Positions 23,912 through 37,700 of a stretch of DNA of 64,000 nt are shown in pieces. Under the pieces are notes generated by a model. It made no database searches and was not told the origin of the DNA. It worked only from the letters and a program-made list of their open reading frames with translations. The stretch comes from Paramecium pentaurelia (taxonomy: Eukaryota; Ciliophora; Oligohymenophorea; Peniculida; Parameciidae), in NCBI GenBank assembly GCA_905183005.1, contig CAJJDO010000049.1, positions 365,248 through 429,247 of the forward strand, written 5' to 3'. A program made the translations under genes and the position numbers. Every line of letters starts with the position of its first letter. Within the stretch, counting starts at the first letter, position 1.

Positions 23912-25123
23912 TCATTTATTGCTTGTTTTTTTGATTTTTTTACTAACTCCTGGTATTTATTATTCATCTTTAAGTTTTTTCAAATAATCATCAATACTAC
24001 GTTCTAACTCATTGGCACATTTAAAATATATTGTATCTGGTTGATTGTAATTTCTACAATTTGTAAATATCCTTTTAACATCTTTAATAAAGAGATCTTT
24101 CGATGTATATTAATTGGACTATAATTTCTTTTCTATAGTTTTGATATCAATAGGATCTGTTATAACATCATAATAATCAGGAACATCATCTTTATTAACT
24201 GGATCTAAGAAAGGCCAAGCTGATTTATGTTTTCTCATAGTGTCTATAATTTATTGACAAGAAATCATAAAGGTTTTCTCTTTTTGTTTTTTTAGTTCAT
24301 TATAATCATCTATTGTCCATCCACTTTCTAAAATGCCTTATATACTCTCAGGTTTGACAGTAGGCTTATCAGAATTGGAATTTTCAACTTTGTAATTCTG
24401 TTTATCTAATCCAGGGTATACTCTATCATTTAAAGTCAATTTCTTGATAATATCTATCATTTGCTAACATTAAACTCAATCTTACCTGCTTTTACTCTCT
24501 AATTAAATCACTTATATTGCCATAGTCTATAGTTGAATGTACATAACATTCCATTAAGGTACCTCCATCATAATCTTTAATAAATCCTTTCCATCTTTCT
24601 GGTTACATTTTGATTTCTTAATAGAATCCTTGTTTTCTAAAGTATCCAATTGCATAATTGTCAGCATAAGTGAGTAAGTATTCAACATCTTGTTTTTGGA
24701 TATGTTCTTTGAATTTATTCATTAATCTAGTTCCATAACCCTTTACTTATAGTGTTGCAGTAATAGCCAAGAATGCTATCTCAGCAAATCGTTAAGTTGG
24801 ATACTTTCTATAACAGATTCCTCCAATCACTTTAGTGTTATCCTAAATTAATAGTTTTGATGAAATACTTTTATTATACACATGGATTCATGATTTCTAT
24901 CAAATACTAATCTAACAATATATTCCTTAGGCATTTTTGGTAATTATCTAGCAAAGATGTTTTTGAGATCTATCAGCATCTTCATACTCTCATGAGTTCC
25001 ATCATTGGTAATTATTTTGAATTCAATCAAACCTTGATCTTCTTCAACTTTGGCACCTTGATCTCGATTTGTGAATCCTAAACCTGTCTATTCACCATTC
25101 ATTCCCACAAATTATTGAGACAT
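23912..25123 (-). CDS. GCN5: GCN5-type histone acetyltransferase
   Basis: 387 aa, introns of 26 and 22 nt. GCN5 is the catalytic subunit of SAGA-type complexes and acetylates histone H3 tails. The GNAT domain covers about residues 25-200: VIGGICYRKYPTQRFAEIAF carries the catalytic glutamate (FAEIAFLAI), QVKGYGTRLMNKFKEH is the acetyl-CoA loop, and NYAIGYFRKQGF, then WKGFIKDYDGGTLMEC, close the fold. The linker DRVYPGLDKQNYK leads to a C-terminal bromodomain (about 265-370): AWPFLDPVNKDDVPDYYDVI, FTNCRNYNQPDTIYFKCANE with the acetyl-lysine-binding Asn. It has only a short N-terminal arm and lacks the PCAF-type N-terminal domain, as in other ciliates. Residue order and length match the short GCN5 form. 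Tail-to-tail with the AMPK gene. Confidence 0.95.
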
Positions 25124-26206
25124 AAATAAATATCAGACAAATTAAATCATATCTAATTCCCGCAAATCACAATGATCCAAAAATTTTATACTAACTCTAT
25201 CCAACTTATCTCATTCCTCTATCCTTTATACATCAATCTCTAAACCTCTTTATTGATTAAATTCACCTAAAGAATACTAAGTTTTTGAATAATAACATAA
25301 ATATCAAACAGTTGAAAATTAATATCAATACAATTAAAATAGACAAAAAGAACAAGAAATAAATGGAATTTTTAACCATATTCTATTTTACATCTTCATA
25401 ATCTGTATATAAAATTTAAATGATCTACAAAAATTAGAAATGAGATACAATCATATCAAAGAGTATTAGCTATCTGCTAATATAATATTCATTCATTGAG
25501 CAGAACATTAACCTTGAATCATCATATTTTAATGATTGTAAAATCCATATCTATACTTCCTAGCAAGTTTTATATAGAATAGCCTATTAAAACATAAGTA
25601 TATATTATAGATATTAGAATTTATATTTATTTTTAAAAGAACTAATTGATATGAATTACTCTCTGGAATATATGTTCACATTTGATTAGTTGATAACATG
25701 AAAATTCTGATATTATTACAATTCTCTCTATAATTAAATGTTTATTAATATCTCTATTAAATATAAAATATTCCATTTATAGATGTACTCTAACATATGA
25801 AAGTTTAACTATATTATCTATTAACTTATTCATTGTATCATTAATATAAGAATATATTCATATAATATAATATAATTCACTACTTCATTTAAATGAAAAT
25901 GGAATTCATTTATTATGAATAATCTTGTACTATTAATGTATTCTTTAATTTAAATAATTCTTCTATCATACTTAATTCAAATTTATTATAAATATTGATT
26001 TTTAGATTATCACAATTTTAATGGTATAATTTATATATAATTATATTATTTATTTTGTATTTTTGTGGAATCAAATTCATTAAATACACTATTAGTTATA
26101 CAATTATTTGTAGTTCTCCATAAAATTTTTATTCTTATGTAAATTAATGAAAAGTGTATTGAATATGACTTGACCATTTTATAAATTAATTTATTAATTA
26201 TAAAAT
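25124..26206. other. intergenic; small coding-like stretch next to GCN5
   Basis: Head-to-head promoters of GCN5 (minus) and the first calcium channel (plus) must lie here. Between about 25130 and 25290 on the minus strand there is a coding-like run: YSLGEFNQQRGLEID, then (after an in-frame 27-nt intron-like piece) LDRVSIKFLDHCDLRELDMI, ending in TGA just before the GCN5 ATG. It has no ATG of its own and I could not splice it into GCN5. The rest, 25300-26200, is A/T-rich with no ORF I can support. Confidence 0.45.
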
Positions 26207-29200
26207 ATGGATTAGAATATACAATTGATACAAGTATGCTCAAATGACGAAATCCTTATTTAATGCAGTGACATGTTCCTTAGTTCAGATGGATTTTATC
26301 CACCTTTCATAAAAATGAAGTTCATGCAAAAAATATTATTAGATCTTAATTGCAAATAGAAAATATGATTTTTCATATCTTTCCAGTTTAATTTGATAAC
26401 GATGATATGCAAATACTCAATCAATAGGAAATTATACAATACTCACAAGATATAGTAATACAATTAGCTAAATCTAATAAATTTATTTGTGTTATTGTGC
26501 ATAATGACAAATGTATACTCTCCTTAACTAATATTATTGATAGAACAACACTATTCAGAATATAGCCTTGTTATAAATCTTAAATTTAAGTAATCGATCC
26601 TTATTATTAAAGAATTCCAATAAAGTTTCCTATGATGATGATATATTTTTGATGTATTCTCCTGAAAACATTACATTGTAAACTCTAGAATAACAATCAG
26701 ATTTATTTGTAAATGTTAATGAGAATATGCAATAAACTTCTGATTTTATAGTATAAACAATGAAATAAACAACATTCAAATTGAAAAAGCATCTCAAAGA
26801 TAATTAGTCTACTTCATTTTGTTATGGCAGTCTAATTAAAATTAAATAAATTGAAAGAGACTCTTATTTAGAATTGACAACTAATGAAAATATTTAATAG
26901 AATCCTCATAATAACAATTTACATATGACTGATGTGTAAACTCAATATTAGCGAATTTATTCAAAAAATAAAACTGTTTTTTGGAGATCTGGTGAAAGAA
27001 ATTAATAAAATATAGATTTATTACTTTATGATATATGGAGATTGTATCATCCTTAAAAGATCAATTAATAGATTAAATAAGGAGATTAATTTTATATATA
27101 AAATTTGTCTGGTAATTTCTATTTAAATGGAGATTAAATTTGTTAGAATTACTAAGATGCTTCACTCTTTTCATTTATTGAAGAAGAGTCTATTAATAAT
27201 AAATTATATTATATTATTTGTAATAATCAATATTTAAGTTATAAGATAATTAATGAAAATAATTTCAATTAGATTTAAGATAAACAATTAGTTGAATATA
27301 AATCTAAAAAATCTAAACTAGACTTATTACAATTTGATCTAATCTCTAATGTAGATTTTGTACACTAAAATTGGTTAGATAATATAGTTTAATTGATTTA
27401 TCAACTAAACTTAAAATATTAATTACATTATGATGATATCAATTCATTTATTAAGAATTAATCAATTAATGATGGAAAATTTGATGAACTCTTCTTTTAA
27501 TTATAATAATTAGAAATTGCATTAAATGATTTAACTATATTCTGTGTTGCTGATGAAGAAAAACCAAAAATAATAGATAAAAATGCAATATATTATTTAA
27601 AAATGAATTAATATAATTAAGATTTATTAAGAAAGAAAGTTATTGTTTAATCCCTTTTAGAATTTATTGAAGTAGTGAAATGGTAGTATGAATACACTTA
27701 AATCATTGAATAAAATAAAATTGAATCAAATAATGATATACCAATATAAGACCATAATATTTAATTCTTATTTCAATTAAATACTATTCTAAATTAAATT
27801 TTTTTATTTTTTGAAGCTTTTAGTTCAAATAATGATTATAATAGTCAAATGATATTTTTAGCTTATTTTAAATTAAAATAATATTTAGGATATAATGTTG
27901 GAGCATTTTATTGCTTAATTAGATTATTTGAGAACAATACAAATTTAATCCCTGTAGCTGGTATAATGCCTTTTATTGGAGATTCTGAAAAGGATTTTGA
28001 TGTATCATTAATTAAAAGGTCTACTAGAATCAATACTATTTTAACTAAATAATAAAATTAAATAAAATCTTAAACATTAATTGATGAAATTTTTGAAAGA
28101 GCAAATTATTGTCTTTAAATTTTAAATAAAAGATTTTGGGGAAATATTATGAAGATATTAAGTGTTCTTTGTTTATAAAATGATAAAGCATGTTTTAATA
28201 ATTAAATTAATATAGGTAAACATATAATATAAGGTCCAAAGATTTTATTATAATTTGTTATTAAAGAAGATAATTTACTCTATGTTTAAATAGATGATAA
28301 TTAATATGAGTTGAATTAAATATATGTTTAGAGTAGTAAGGCTAATAAAGAATTTATGAAAGATATCATAGAATGTAAGAATTTCTTAGACTCTTAATTA
28401 AATCTTATAGGATTATTATGTTAAGAAAGGAATTATGAAAATATTTAGTTTTATAGGACTAAGTTACCATAAAAAACATTAATAAATTATATAAGTTATT
28501 CTGGAAATGCTGAATCATTAAGATGTAGATTAATTATCATTTTAATGAATTTATATGTTGATTGTTATCCTTATTAACCTAAGTAGATTCCTAAACTAAT
28601 ATTCAATCTAAATAAATTATATGGTTCTGTTCAATAACCATAATCAAATGGATATAATGCTGAATCATCATCATTAGAATTGTAAGAATTTTAGAAAAAG
28701 TCTTTTCATAAATAATTAACAAGATAATTTACTATAAATGATACGAAAGCTATTGAAAAATTACTTACTATTACTTAAGAATTAGTTAAACTTAATTTAA
28801 TTTAATAAAATTAAATCAATCTTAGTTTAAGTGTTTGTAAAATCTTACAAATGTTTTATAAATTGTATACTTTCAATCTACCTTAAAATAAGGAATTTCA
28901 TGAAAAATACTTTGATGTAAATTTATTAATATAAGCCTATACTTTATTACCTTAATCATTAGAATAAAATCAACCTTTATAAGAGTAAGTTCAATAATTC
29001 TAATAATTTTAAGAATAAAAAGAAATATTTAATTAGATGTCCATCATATTAATTGATTTTTTATTACTCTATTTTAAACAAAAAGAGACTAAAATATTAA
29101 TTTAGATTATTAAAACATCTTAATAATTTGATTATCTTGATTTTTCATAGTAATATAATTATAATCATTATGAAAAGATAAAAGAAAATACATTTCTTTT

Positions 29201-32200
29201 ATTAAAACATAAGTAATCTTAAACTGAAACATAATTAAAGGCTTTTAATTTAATGGAATCTCTATATTAACCTAAAAGGAATATTATTAAACGTTTATAA
29301 AAATGTTTATTTTTAGAAAATTAAGAAGAAGTGTCTCTTTATTAATATATAAAATTAATGATTTTGTAATTAAAAGAATTAGAAAGTGCTGATGAAAAAT
29401 AGTAATTATATTAGAATTGCATTAATTCTTTAATAAATTTAAATTAATAGATAAAAAAATCATAAAATTTATTATTACTATAAAAAATTTTAAGAATTTT
29501 AAATGTAGATTATATTTTATTAGATTTTCTTGAAAGTTATTAATAAATTTGTTAATTAATTACTTAAAAATTTAATAAAAGCAATAATGATAATAGATAT
29601 ATATTAGAAATTAATAACGAAGAAGAATCAATTTTATAATTTTGTACACAATCCTTCATTATACTTAAATATTAATGTAATGGAAATAATTTGAATAAAT
29701 AAAGAGTATTAAGTAAATTTAATCAATTTGATGAATTTTTAAAATGCATAGATTTAGGACAATATGATTTACTTTAAGAAATCTATTCTGAATCATATGA
29801 GAATATTGAATCAGCAAGTAGTAGGATTATTTATCTACTCTTAGATAATTTTAATTTAGGTTCACTCAAAGTCTTAGAATCTTTGGTCATTTAATAAAAT
29901 ATATCAAGTAATAAAAATCTGTTTGAAATCATCTAATAAATATAAAATACTAAAAAATTTAAATAACAACTTGGATTTTAAGATAATTCCTTAGAAAAGA
30001 TCCTTTCATAAAATAAATTTTAAACATTTTAGAAGTAATTTTTAATTGGTAATATCCCTTATATTTTTTAAATTTAAGGTATTTAATTTATATTGTATTT
30101 ACTTAAATTTTCAAATCCTTAAGGATGTAAAGTATTGGCTGATGCATTCCCTTTATAATAAGTAATTAAATATTGTACTTAATTAAAAGATATATTCAAA
30201 CCAACATTTGAAGATTTAAATATAGCTATTTTAGAAACAATACTAAAAACATAGTTAATTAAACTATTTAATGCACTTCTAAATTATAAAGAAATCATCA
30301 AATATGATGATGAAATTTAATAAAATATTGTTTAGTTTATAGAGAAGGAAACTAAAAATTTTGAAAATAAAGTAGTTATATTAGATTATTAAATGAGATC
30401 TACAAATGAAACATAAAAAAAATATGATTACATTAATTCAAATTTTAAATTTAAAATATAAAAAAAGGCAAAAGAAACTTAATAATTATTTTAATAAATT
30501 TAATCTGGATCAGAGAATGATAGTGATAGTGACTAAAAAGAAGATGAATAATTAAAAGAATGTTAAAAATAAATGGCATGCTTTTCATTATAATTTAATT
30601 TTGATTGCCTTTATTTTAATAATTATGCTATGCTTTTACTAAATGTTTTTCTAAATTTAGCTTAATTAATATAAGAGTAGATAGAGAATTAAGAGGAGTC
30701 AAAATCTAAATCTGGAAGTAGGGCATCTTCAACTTTGGCTAGATAAATGAGTTTATCTTAAGCATTTGCTGAGAGTAATGTGAATGATATGAATTAAAGT
30801 GTAAAATTAAGACCATTTCATAATTTAAAAGTAAAAATTGATTTATTTTTAAAATAAATAGAAGAATATTTGAAATTAAATTTAACAAAGTGGGAAATTA
30901 TAGAAAATGGACATTTTTTAATAGAAAAATCATAATAATTGAAAATATTATTTTTAAGAAAATTGGAATTTTAAAATTGTAATCTTGATTTAATTGAATA
31001 ATAGAAAAAAGATTAAGTAGTTGATCCATATTGTTCACCAATATATTGTAATGATAATAGAATACATGAATTAGTTTTATTAAAGAATAAATCTGAAAAT
31101 AAATTTATTGACAAATAAATTAATAGTTTTTTTATGAATGATCAAATTTTAGCAATAGAAAATTTTGAGATGTACTTTTAAATTTATAAATAATAATTAT
31201 TTATGAATGAAGACTTTGAAATAATCAGTGAAAATTTTCCAAAGACTATTATACCTTTGATTAATTGTTTTTAATCTAGTATGAATAATTTAAATAAGAA
31301 TTATAAGATTGTTAAAAAAATATTAAAGTTTTTATGGCATATGTTGGATATGCATACTTATATTAGAGATGATTACATATAGACAGTTAAGATTTATGAA
31401 TTAAATAAAAAGGGAAAATATCATTCTAAGAGTGAATAGATATTATAAATAAAAGCAATAAAAGCTTTTTAGAATTTAATTGTTAATTAAGGATTATTTG
31501 AAATATTTTTGTAATTTTGTAATTAATATGATAAAATAAAGATTGTTTAATAATCAGAATTGTATTTATTAAATAAGAAAAAGAAAGAGAAATTATTATA
31601 TTAATTTTTATTAACTTCAATAAGATTAGTTAGAGGAATTGAATCTGCGAATTAATTTGCTTAATAAAAATTAATGCAAGAAATTTTAAAAACTAAAAGT
31701 AATTATATATTAAAAATATTTGCAAACATTTTTGAAAGATATTAATAATAAGATGAAACATTAAAATTAAGATCATTAATATTACATGATATTAATAGAG
31801 TATATTTGGCATATGAATTTAATGAAATCCATAGATTAGAATAAAAAAAGAATGCAATGAAATTAGGAATTTTATAAGTTTAAATGAAATTAATTTAATT
31901 ATTAGCTGAAGATCATTTTAGACCATTTTAAGATTTCTTTAGAGAATAAATTGGATTTGCTTAAAATTATGATATCATTCAACATCTCATGAATATTTTA
32001 TTGAATTTTTTCAATTAAGAATCATTTTATTCTTTAAGTTAAGATGATTACATTTTGATTTTAAATTGTTTTGATTGTCTTAAAGAAAATATATAGGGAC
32101 CTTGTCCTTAAAACTAAGAAAAATTATGTTAACCTTAATTTTTACGATTATGTTGTAAATTATTGGGATTTGATGATTCTTAAATAAAATTCTTAAATCT

Positions 32201-34662
32201 CTATTAAAGATTTAGTAAAATTGATTAAGCTTTATTAAATTAAGAAAAAGAAAGATCAAGATTATAAACTTAAGAATAATTTAGAAAGAATAATAATATA
32301 CAAGATAAAACAATTATTTAATAATAAATTATTTAATATTATATTTAAACTCCAGTTTATTGTAGATAATTAGTAACTTCATTTAGAAAAAGTAATTCAC
32401 TTAATTATAAATTGTTTATGTTATCTGAAATAAAATATAGATGTGCAACAACATTAGAATCATTAACTGATAATGAATAAAATGAATCAGATATTTTAAA
32501 AAGAATTTCAATTATTATAAATGAAAAGATACTTATTCGTAATATTACAATTTAATATGAGAAATATAAAATATTACATGGTTCTGGTAAAAATTATACA
32601 AATCTTGTATTTTCTCATTTGTTAGGGGAAGATTCAAAGAATATTGAATAAGAAAAAGAAAGAAAGAGAAATCAAAAAAGAGGTAAGGTTTAAATTAAGG
32701 ATAGTAATACTTATTGGTATTAAGTAGAATAGGAAGTAACAATTGAATCAGCTGTGAAGGATTTTTGGGATTCTTTTATAATAGAGACAGGATTTTCTTT
32801 ATTTAATCTTTTAGCTTAAGTATATTAGATGAAAGATTAAGATGTTTTGGAAAGAATATTTGAGTAAATAGATAATACAAAAAAATAGAAAAAGAAATAT
32901 AAATCTATAGTCTTTTATAATCTTTATAAAGCAATATTTTAGGCTTCATAATTAACTAAGTAAATTTTAATAATTATTATTATTTAGAAATATTAAGTAG
33001 CTTTAATAAAGTGCATAGCTAAGTGACAAAATTTTTAATCCATACAAATTAAAGAAAGCTTCAGGTGAATAAGAAGCCTAATAAAAGAAATTAGGTTATA
33101 GAGCTTTAAGATTTTTTGCTACAAGAACAGGATCAATTGAAATATTATTACCATCTAAATAACTAAAGAAAGTGATGTTTCCACTTGTACCTCATTGTTT
33201 TGCTTTGAATAATGCAATTAAAGAGAAATTCGCTTCTGATATTGATAGATTATCTTAATAAAGGAAGGTTGAATCAGTCTTGTCAAATTCATCTCATATA
33301 ATTTAAAAATTAAAAACTGAATATAAATTTTAAGCTTTATACAAAAAGAATTTTGTTATAAATTTGTTAGCTAGCAATTAGAAACTATGGAAATAAATAA
33401 TATTTTTAGTAATAGTTTTAGAGAATCTAATGATCTTATTCTCAAGTGATTCTAATTTAGAATAGATATTTAGTGATATTTTGTTTGGATTAACAATTAC
33501 ATAAATAATTTTGTAATTCCTATGTTTTTTTATTTTTATAGTGAAAAAATTACCTTATTTAAGAATAAAATCATAAGAGATAGTATTTGAAAAATAAATA
33601 AATAGAATAAGAATGAGAGAAATTAAATATAAATATTTAGATAATTCATAAAGTATAGTACTTTAAGAGGATTTTGTTTTAGAAAAGACAGATTCATTTT
33701 TATTAGAATAAAATAAATGGAGAAGACTCTATTATAATATAACAGATTACTTTACATTATATAAATGTATTTTGTTAGATTATGAAATGATTTACTTCTT
33801 AATTTTTACAACTTTAGCTTTTATTGGATTATATATTAATATAGTTTTAGCTTTATTATTATTAGATGTTTTTTGGAGATTCCCAACTTTGACATCAATT
33901 GTTAATGTAAATTAATTAATTAATTAATATAGGCAATTTGGAGACCTAGTGGATCAATATTATTGGTACTCTCTTTGTATATAATAATGTAATACTATTA
34001 TTCTCTAATCGTTTATCATTATTATGCAGATCAATATAAACCTTATTGTGAAAATTTACTTTAATGTTTCTCTTTTATATTAGATGTTACATTTAAGACA
34101 GATGGTGGTTCTGTTGGTTTTGTATCATCTAGTGATGTTTATGCAGATGAAAATTATAGATATAGTATCCTTAATTTTTGGGAATTCATTTATGTCTTTG
34201 TTGTTATTAGTTTATTATACTCAATAATTACTGGTATCATTATAGATTCATTTGGTGTGTTAAGAGATGAAGCTGAAGAACTTGATAATGATATCAAAGG
34301 ATTTTGTTTGATTTGTGGAATAGATAGAGGAACTTTAGAAAAGAAAGCTAAACACAAAAAAGGATTTAGATTTCATGTTAAATATGAACATTGTGTTTGG
34401 AATTATATTTTTTATATTTCATATTTAGAAGATAAAAAGAAATCAGATTATAATGGAATTGAAAGTTATGTAGATTCAGATTTGAAAAGAGAGAGTATCA
34501 ATTGGTTCCCTATTAATAAGTCACTCTCCATACCTGACGAAGAAGAAGAATAAGAAGTAATTATATATTTATATATATTATTAGGAATTGTAGAATTTTA
34601 AATAGACAATAGATGATAGATTAATAGAAATTTATAACAAAATTGATTAACTTAAAGGTTGA
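26207..34662 (+). CDS. IP3-receptor-family calcium release channel A
   Basis: 2775 aa in six exons; introns 26320-26342, 26590-26612, 32960-32987, 33907-33932 and 34557-34584. The reading frame stays open for 6.3 kb in the middle exon. Such channels release Ca2+ from ER or alveolar stores. N-terminus: ligand-binding-like beta-trefoil and MIR repeats (FCYGSLIKIKQIERDSYLEL; DIWRLYHPQKI). Then RIH (RyR/IP3R homology) helical regions (SGNAESLRCRLIIILMNLYV). C-terminus: six TM helices (YEMIYFLIFTTLAFIGLYIN, then VFWRFPTLTSIVN), a pore loop near residue 2600, DGGSVGFVSS, in place of the usual GGGVGD, the pore helix FIYVFVVISLLYSIITGIII, and the cytosolic C2H2 zinc fold CLICGID...FHVKYEHCVWNY that ends every IP3R. 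A coiled coil, RLIEIYNKIDQLKG, closes the chain after the last intron. Close to the usual 2700 aa. A sister gene lies inverted downstream. Confidence 0.93.
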
Positions 34663-34779
34663 TGAGTTTTTTATCTTATCAAGAAATAAACACTCATTAT
34701 AACATATACAATTATATTAAGAATTATTCTATCTTTTAAACATTCTACATTATCTGATTTTTATTATATAATTTTTAGT

Positions 34780-37700
34780 ATGCAAAAATTCAAAGAGTGG
34801 CTTAAGCCATTTTCTGATTATTTTCTTAATGGTTTCTCTGACACTTTTCAATTATTACTTGATAATTTTCTTGGGGACTATCTTGAAGATCCAAAATAAT
34901 TGAATATGGGTACTTTACTTAAAGGAGTGGAAATGTTAAAACTAAACAAAACATTTATTAATTAACTTCTAGGTTAAAGTCTTTTTACACTTTAAGAAGC
35001 ATACATAAGTAATTTATGAAACTGATATTAAAAGAATCTATTAAAGTAGCAAATTTAAAGTTTGAGGCTAGTGGAGTTAAATTAGTATTTGCACTTGTGA
35101 AAGAAATTAATATAAATGAATTAAAAGAATATTTAGATAAAACTGAAGAAGCAAAACTTAAAGAGATCTAAAAGCTCAGTTAATTGGCTTAATTAAGAGA
35201 AGAAGTTTATAAACATTCAGAATTTGAATAGAGTGTAGACTTAAATAAATCTTTGGGACCTTAAACAGGACTTATTCAATTTTTAGGTTTGGTTGATACT
35301 TTATTAAGTAATTCATCTATTACAATAAATAATATTGAAATTATTCTAATAGCAGAAGGTGGAAAATAATATGAATTCCAAATTCATCATACTAATATTA
35401 ATTTTTAGAAGCAAAATCTAAAGTATGTTTCTATTTCATAAATAGTAATTTACTTTTTATAAGCTTTGGAATAGATCAGATAGAGTTAAAGTTACAAAAT
35501 GAATAGATTGCTTTGATAGAAAATGCATTAAAATTTGAGATGATTGTAGAAACAAAGAATGGTAGAATTAATACAAAGGTAGATGGAAAGATATCATCTT
35601 TAGATATTGTACTTAATACTAAATAAATATAAAATCTATTATCTACAGCTCAAAAATGTTTATAATTAACTGATGAATTAAATAAAATTATAATTGATTT
35701 AAAAGGAGAACAATTAGTAGAATTTGATGATGATGAAGAAGATTTATAAAAATTAGAAAAAACAGATGTTTCTATATTGAATTCTTAAATATCTAATAAA
35801 AAGAATTAACAAATTAAAATTATTCCAAATTAAACATATATGGATACTCTTAATAATAATTTATAATAATCAATAGCTTAACATCCTATTCCATAAAATT
35901 AAGAAAAATAATTTATTGAATTTTCTTAGAGTATTTTTAATACTTCACTTCAATAATTAGATCTTGGAAAAAAAAGTGTGAAAAATTAAACTGAAACATT
36001 TAAATTTTTATTTGATGGTATTAGAATAGCTGTATGTGAAAATTCTTAATAGTTTCCAAAATTAAAAGGTAGGTTCTTTTAAGATCTTGAAAGTCATTTC
36101 TTTATTGAAATTATAATGATATAGGGTAGCTATCATAAAGATAATATAAACCTTTAAATATAAAAAATTGGAGCTCACAGAATTAGAGCAGATTCTAATA
36201 ATGGATTTAATATAATTTAAAGTTAAGAACTTTTTAAGAGTTGTTAAGAAAACCCTAAATTTTAATTCTATGTTACACCTGTAATAATGATGGGATTACG
36301 AGAATAGAGTAGATTTGAGTAAGAATATGCAATATATATATTTGATAAACTTTAAGAGTAATGTAAATAAGATTAAGCATTATAAATATCTGTTTAAATC
36401 TATCAAGGTAAAAATAGAGAAAAGTTTTATATGGTAAATATCTAAGTATCAGACTTTATTGGTTCATTTAATCATGAATTATGTTTAAATTTATTGTAAT
36501 ATATACCTAAAAGTGAAGTCTAACAATTACCAATTGAAGAAGTCAAAAAACCATCCATGTATGGATTTGACATTAAAATTCCATATGTTAGTTTTAATTA
36601 TTTCATAAATAATAAACCTATATGGTTTAGAATCAAAGATATTAAACTCAAATAAAGTCCAGTCAAAAAATTTTCACATAAATTAGGAGTTTTAGAACCT
36701 TTTGAAGGAATCCCTAAAGATGAAAATCCCTTATAATTCATTTGTATCTCTTTCTTCTCAATTTGGATTGAATTTTCTGGATAAAATATAGTAACAGTTG
36801 GATAGAATGTAATTGATGATTTACAAATATATCCATTAATTTATATAAGTATTTAAGAAAAGAAAGATATAAAGAAAAATAATAACTAAGATTTAAGAGA
36901 TTCAGTAAAATATAGATAATAGAAGAGTTAAACACTTATTAGAGGATCACTTCCTTTAGTTGATGTTCATATAACATAGGATCTACTATATTGGTTAATT
37001 TCATTAAATTAATATATTAATAGTCAATAAAATTAAATGAATAACAAGAAACCATAACATTAATTAAAAGAGAAATAATTTACATATATATAGTTATCTA
37101 TTGAATCCTCATCTTTAATTATTTAGGATCATTTAAATAAAGATTTATTATAATTGGATTTAGAAAAGATTACTTTTATATCTGCTAAATAAACTATTTT
37201 ACTAATTCAAAATATATTACTTATAGATAATTAATGTCCTTTAGTTAAATATAATAGAAATATACTCTAATAATAAGTTAAGAAATTCTCTGCTATTTAA
37301 ATTATATTATATAGAATAAATTCAAATTAATTTAATTCTTAAATTATTTCTGCAGGATCAAAAAAATTATATTCAAAACCAATTGAAGTAGATTTTGAAA
37401 ATTATATTTTTAAATTGTAACTTGGTAAAATGATGAAAATATCTATTCAGAATATTTGTCTAAGAATATCTGATTTTAAATTTACTTCTTTTAAAAAGTT
37501 AAATCCCATTCTATAACACTTCCAAATTAATTCATAGAAGAAATAATCAGAAAATATATAATAGATTTAGTAAGAAAAAGAAATGGAGATTGAAATTAAA
37601 GTTCGTAAAAACTTATTTTTGGATATATTTCCAATTAATGAAGTTGAAGAACTATCTAATTAAGGATTATAAACTATTAAAGAATTCTCTAATAGCAGAG

